DNA of 64,000 nucleotides from Atriophallophorus winterbourni. Its lineage: Eukaryota > Platyhelminthes > Trematoda > Plagiorchiida > Microphallidae. Positions 44,901 to 50,900 of this stretch are shown piece after piece; the first letter of the stretch is position 1; each line of letters begins with the position of its first letter. Location: the NCBI GenBank assembly GCA_013407085.1, contig JACCGJ010001363.1:1-64000 (forward strand), given 5' to 3'. A program made the translations under genes and the position numbers. The notes under the pieces are model-generated. The model was given only the letters and a program-made list of their open reading frames with translations, ran no database searches and was not told the origin of the DNA.

Positions 44901-47900
44901 TCTGGGATCTCAGCTATGTTCATGGTTTGCGGAAGAGAAAGACCTGGTTGTGTGGATTAGCAGTAACTTGAAGTCTTCACGGCAGTGTTGTGTTGTATAC
45001 AAAAGTCCAATCAAAGCTTAGCACTGCTCAGAAAGATCTTCAGTAGTTTCACAAAACAGATTCTCTCACGGATAATTAACACCTATAACAGGTCAACAAT
45101 GGAGTACACTGTTCAAGCATGGTCCCCATTGTTACAAAAGGACATGACCTTGTTGTAAAGTTTATTCCACCGAGCTACAAACTGGTGACCGGACTTTACA
45201 GGAGGCCATACGAGGAGAGGATAGCATCTCTGAAAGTTTTTGACTTTTCGTACCATCGTGTCAGGGTTGACTTGATCCTGCTGTTCAACAGTCAGCATAC
45301 AGTGGATCGCCCACTTGATAACCGGTTTCATCGGCAAGCTCCTTCTTTGCTGTTCGAGTTTGTTTTATATGTAAATCTCTGTCACTACATATCATTTGTG
45401 CATCAAGGCTGAAATTGACAACTATATGCTGACGAAATCCAACCTCGCACCTCAATACATAAGCCGATTTTCCGTATTTACAAAACATCTTTGTTGTTTT
45501 TATGCATTTCCTATATTTTCAATCTACGGTCACTGTGAAGTATTTGCATTTTGGACCATTAAACTTTGAATTACTTTGAACTTTGAATTTGAATAATCTG
45601 TTTACCCAAACTTTTATCCACCTAGCATAACACTTTCGTGATTATAACTGCAAAATTACATTGACGCGTCAATAGATTATTTGGAGTTCATAGCAAACTT
45701 CAGTGTGAGACCCGATTTTTCGATAGATGTCTTGCATTTGAAATGATCTGGAAAGATATTGATTCAATAATCGTATCACGCCTGTGTAATGTTTTTCGTC
45801 AGCTAAAAATGCGACGGTGGCTTCGTCATGTATTTTTCGCCAGATGTATGTTTAACTCATTGCAACTGTATGTGTTTTATCTGCAAACGAAACAAAAAAT
45901 GGATGATTATCGGAGGTCAAATAACAAAGTTTATGTTTAACTAACGAAATGATTTGAAATGGTTTGCTTTCCTAGGTCGAACCAAATGTCCCACAGATAT
46001 TCCCAAGTCGGATTCTCAATTTTTATTTTAATTACCTGGAGAATTTACCTTGGACGATAATATATTTTCTATTACACTCGTCTCCCGCCAGCGATCTAAC
46101 ACTATTCTGCCGGCTAAAACATTTCATTTGATGAAAACCCAAGATAATCCCGGCCTTATTGGCACCAGAAGAGTATCGAACGAAAAGGTGTAAACCCTCG
46201 ATCGAGATTGCCTATTTTTCTGTATATTGTACCCAACTGGCAAAGACAAGCTGTGCAGGCTTCGTGATTCCGTAAGTACTGATCGGATACCAAGTTTCAA
46301 CGAGCATTGTACAGATGAGAACAAACGCCTGAAAACGACCGTTATCATTGAATTGGAGACAGCTTCAGCGAATGACATTAACCGTCTCATCTGTTGGTCT
46401 TCGGCTGTTTCGCTACTATTTTGTTGATAGCGCGCATTCGTGAATTTTCGTGTACACATGCAGCAGCCGACTAAATACCAAATTTAACTCCCGAGAAACG
46501 GATATAAATGATTTTGAATCCTTAGTTATGATTTTTAGTTTTGTGCATTTGCGCTTGAAACAGTGGAAGAATGATAAACAAGCTGTGCTTATATGCCACT
46601 TTGGATAAGGTTGGTACGACCAAATTGTTCAAACACATGAACCCACACTCATGTAGACTGGGTTTGAACCCATGACCATGAACAAAAAGCTCATTTGCAT
46701 GAATTTTCATTACACACACACACACCCCACGACCGGTTTCGTGCTGTTTGCACTGCTGTTTGGCATACAAGCGCAACTTGTTTACCATTCCTCCGCTGTT
46801 TCAAGCGCATGCGGATCCCGATCTTACTTACCTTACCTGATGAGTGCAAACAGCACTAAACCGGTCGTGGGGTTTGTGTAATGGAAATGCATGCAAATGA
46901 GCACTTTGGTTCATGGTTATGGGATTAAACCCATTATACATGTGTTTGGACACATGTGATTGAACAGGTTGGTCGTACCTACCTTACCCAGCAGTGTCAT
47001 ACAAGCGCAACTTGTTCTAGTCTTTTAATTTCAACACTTTTTCGTACACTTCTATTCCGTCCAGCGGTCATATCGATTTGAGCTTTCTTGGTGCATTCCA
47101 AGTGTCTGCTCATGGCGACCTGGCCAATTGGATGGTGCCGGTAAGTAAAATAATTACCCTCCATTATTATTTTTCTTATGCATTGCAGACATTTAAACTA
47201 TCATTTGACCGTAGGCGTTTGTTTCATATCCCAGATTTATTCGCTTCCTCATAACTCCTAGTTTGTTCACAACCAGTTCACAACGCTATGGTAATGGTCT
47301 GTTCGAGTTACTTAACACTTTGAGCGAACCCATCTGTTGCTCTTTGCAAAAATATAATTCTGCCATCGCGTCATAAGAAACTGAAATTTTCTATTTACAG
47401 TCAATAGGTCGATATTTATAGTTTGCAATGCAAGTCCATCAAAAAATAAAATTATCCAAACAGTTTTTTTGCCATTTGTGTGTAGCAATACTTTTACGAG
47501 CAGTACATTTGAGTACTGGAACGCAACAATGAAGAACGCATATAAGACTTTTACAAATTATGTTGTAATACTTTGAAATTTGCAAGAAATTTATCTTGGT
47601 AGCACAACTTTGGAGGCACCCTGTGAAGCGTCCTCTTCAAACTGTGGGAGAGCAGATAGTGCTCTCGGTCATTGAAAGTAGATAACGCCGACAGCATGCA
47701 AATCCGCCGATCAGCTGTGTACTGCCTTTTTGTTACGAGCGCTGCTGGTGAGATTGTTCCTCTCGAATTGTCCCATTTAGTCATATTGTAGTGGGTGAGT
47801 GGAAAGAGGCCTGAAATGTCAGCTAGGTCTCATTGGGACACTCATCACAACCTTGGGGGTCATCGGTCCAACATTAATCTTGTGAACCCCGCGATGCACT

Positions 47901-50900
47901 CATAGACATCGATTATGTTTTGATTCATCCTTGTGGTCAACCTGTGAGACGCTAATCGTAGTCACTCGCGAATCTCACAACACAAGTGAAAAGCCGATTA
48001 GACAAACGCGTTTATCACGCACAAGGCAAAAAACGAAACATACGTGTATCTTATATAAGCAAAACAACCAACCACAAAACTGATGCTCAAGCATGCCTGT
48101 CCCGGTTCTCACTTCGATCTGATTTGCCACTCGATTTCAAGCCAACCGGCACACTTTAAGCACTCGCCATGCAAGGCTCATCTGACCGACACCACTGACG
48201 ATTGCGGTTTACGTTGTCTATCTTCTCATAATTCCGAAGTTGTTGTCGCTCGAACCCTTCTAAAGCAATCCTTCTGAAAGCCGAAATATTATAGTTCGCA
48301 ATTGTCACCGTCGATCTTTTCGGCGCGCAATGCTCTTGAGTTGTGCCGAAGTAAAGATTTCTACATATGATTCGAAAACTCGTGATTAGCACACATCGCC
48401 AATGCAGTTTACACCTCTACAATATGAAACACAGTGGAGCATGAGCGATTTATATCAATGATCGACAACGATCGAAGAAGGTCGAAAAATGCATCAACAA
48501 TTTTGATATTCATCTCCCGTCTGCGTTTGAACACGCATATTCAAATTGACAACTAGTTTTCTACAAATGGTACATGGACATGCGGGGATACGTTCCATGA
48601 TTTGAGTTACTTGCGAATACACCGACTGTTAATTCAATTCGATCTAGCTACCGCACAACCGGATTATGCAACGGATATATCAACCAAACTAGCCGATAGA
48701 ATTGAGCGGTTTGACTTGACTTGGGCAATGGAATTTGACGTAACGGTGACGCAGGCATTTCGAGCGACAGATCACGGTGGTTTGGAGCAATTTTGATCGA
48801 CTGAAAGTGTAAACATGCCCGTCCTTATGAGATCAGCTGCAAACAATGCCCAGTTCTGGAACTCGTTTGAAAAATCCGCTTTATACAGTCTATATTCGGG
48901 AATCCTACTAACGAGTAGATACTCCATAGTTTGTCTTCCAGTACCAAAATGATACTATTATAGCGATGGTACTTGTCTTTACTACATATGCATGAATTTC
49001 GCATGTTAAATTGTTTTCAATGTAACTATAAAAGTTACACCAATTCATCAAAAATCGAGCTGTCTAGTATAAAATCACTTTGACAAATTTGCCAATAGCA
49101 ATCATTTATAAAAATAATCTACTTTACTTCCAACATTTATAGCATGTTAAGATTCTATCGTATGTGCTCTCGGGATTTAGCCGAAATCACCAGCATCAAA
49201 GTCGCTGGCTTTTGTTAAAGATTTAACAATTGGATTTCAAATTTGTTTTCATCAGGTTTTTTCCGAGTGTAGATTGGCTTATAAGGATGAAAAGTGGTTC
49301 ATGAAGTGATTCTAGTAACTTACACGGAATCTAGTGAAGTTGTTTGCACAACGAAACTGATATATTACAAAGCTTGCATTAGTTGTATTCATTGTTTGAT
49401 CTTAGTCTCGAGAAGCACGGTCGGTCTGTATAACCTCAGCCAAACATGTTTGCAACTTCAAACGTTCACACACCCATCAACTGTTTCAAAACACTTTGTA
49501 GCTCAGATAAATTTCTTTACCTCGTGGTTCCGGATTTATTGAGAGGTTTCAGCAGCACTAAAGGGTAATGTTCTAGTAAATAGATAGCTTTATACCCGTT
49601 CATATTTCCTCAACTTTTGCTACTTTCGATTTATTTAAAAATTATTATTGCCATTATTTTTAAACATAAGAAATTTCGTATTTTCGATAGATAGTAATTA
49701 GTATGAACATTTTTGATAATGGTGTATTTTGCTTCAGAATTTATACAACAAATTGTAAAAACTTCAATTATTTGAGAAATCAGAAGAATCTTTTCATCTC
49801 AGATAATGTTATTGATCCCAAACCGGCTTTCGCGTACTAGTTTTTGTTTTTAGCGAACCTAAAACAGAATGTACAACGCAAATGGGAAAATTATTATTTT
49901 GCTACCCTTCATGTTAACTTCAAATAAAACAAATTTTTAAATTTATTCTTTTTTATTCGAATTTCCACATCTGTTATCCACACAACTGCTACTATGTTTT
50001 TCAATGTAAAGTTTTATAAATCGTAGAAAAATCAACAATCAATGTATAGCCAATGGATGTACGTACAAAACCTATTTGTATCACATTCGCTATATTTTTA
50101 TTTTGCACACGTTTCAGGGCAAACTGATCAAAGGAATGGGTGGTGCTATGGATCTAGCTTCCGCACCCAACACCCGTATTGTAATTATGATGGAGCATGT
50201 CACACCGGTAAGTTCAAAAGCACATTAAGCTTTCTCGCTCAGCAAAAAAACATTCAACTAAAGATTTCTGAAAGTTTAGGCGCACCATGTGTAGACAAGT
50301 TTTAGATTGTCTTCAACACATGTCATGTTAATGTCCGAAAAATATCACCAAGCGAAATGAACATTCGGAAATTATTTGGCTAGCTCTGTTCATGAATGAG
50401 GTACATCCTATCGACCGTAATCCAAGTCCATCAGTTATACATGTTTAGCTACTCGGGTGCTAGTGTGTCAAAAATGATAATAGCCACACGCCATTCGAGT
50501 ATTCAGTTAAGGCGACGGCTCATACATTGAGAGGAAACAAAACGCCAATCACCGGATGGAACACTGATCCAATGATTAAAATTTTGGCCTATAATTGCTA
50601 TTTTGTTATCGATAAAGGAGCACATGGGTTTGTTGGTCAATACATTGGTGTTCTGTGAGATTAGTTTCACATACTCGCCTGGTTTATGCAACAAGAATTA
50701 CCCTACTGTTACATAGGGTTCGTACAACAAACCACGATGTTCAAACACAGAATCACAAAGTGATTCTTGGTCAAGCACTCAAGGTGCTTATGGATGACCA
50801 AAGTAATGTTTTACTCATATAACCAGCACTAACACATCAGTACCTGTTTCTGGCTGTTTGCCGTCATCAGGGATGTGAGCAACACTACTAAGAATAACCC

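Larger units (their letters stand above)
46556..47018. repeat. Inverted pair of hammerhead repeat units
   Basis: The left unit (46556-46770, minus) and right unit (46786-47018, plus) are about 210-230 bp each and mirror each other: GGTTTAAACCC-like, ATGCAAATGAGC, GGTCGTACC and CATACAAGCGCAACTTG blocks appear in both. The unit layout equals that of the CGGTAGTGG family (2560-2925) but with its own core sequence, so it is a second subfamily. A GGGTTCAAACCC stretch recalls a polymerase III B box. The right unit runs up to about 45 bp before the next SCOT exon. Confidence 0.7.
41227..47064. other. SCOT intron 6 (5.8 kb)
   Basis: GT-AG; the largest intron. It holds a tetranucleotide repeat, a CR1 element broken by nested insertions (41690-45595), an unassigned stretch (45596-46555) and an inverted pair of hammerhead repeats (46556-47018). 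Confidence 0.85.
47141..50117. other. SCOT intron 7
   Basis: GT-AG, 2977 nt. It holds a LINE zinc-finger remnant (47630-47790) and a dispersed repeat (47810-48170). The rest (48171-50117) is unassigned and AT-rich; a 64-codon frame at 48602-48796 has no named similarity. Confidence 0.8.

Noticed and set aside
46124..46459. 111-codon minus-strand frame in SCOT intron 6
   Set aside because: Could not be linked to any family; no coding neighbours; left as unassigned.
46650..46680. Polymerase III B box as evidence for an active SINE
   Set aside because: GGGTTCAAACCC only partly fits and no A box at the right distance was found; kept as a remark only.
48602..48796. 64-codon plus frame in SCOT intron 7, vaguely capsid-like
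   Set aside because: Similarity too weak and no zinc knuckle or other element part nearby.
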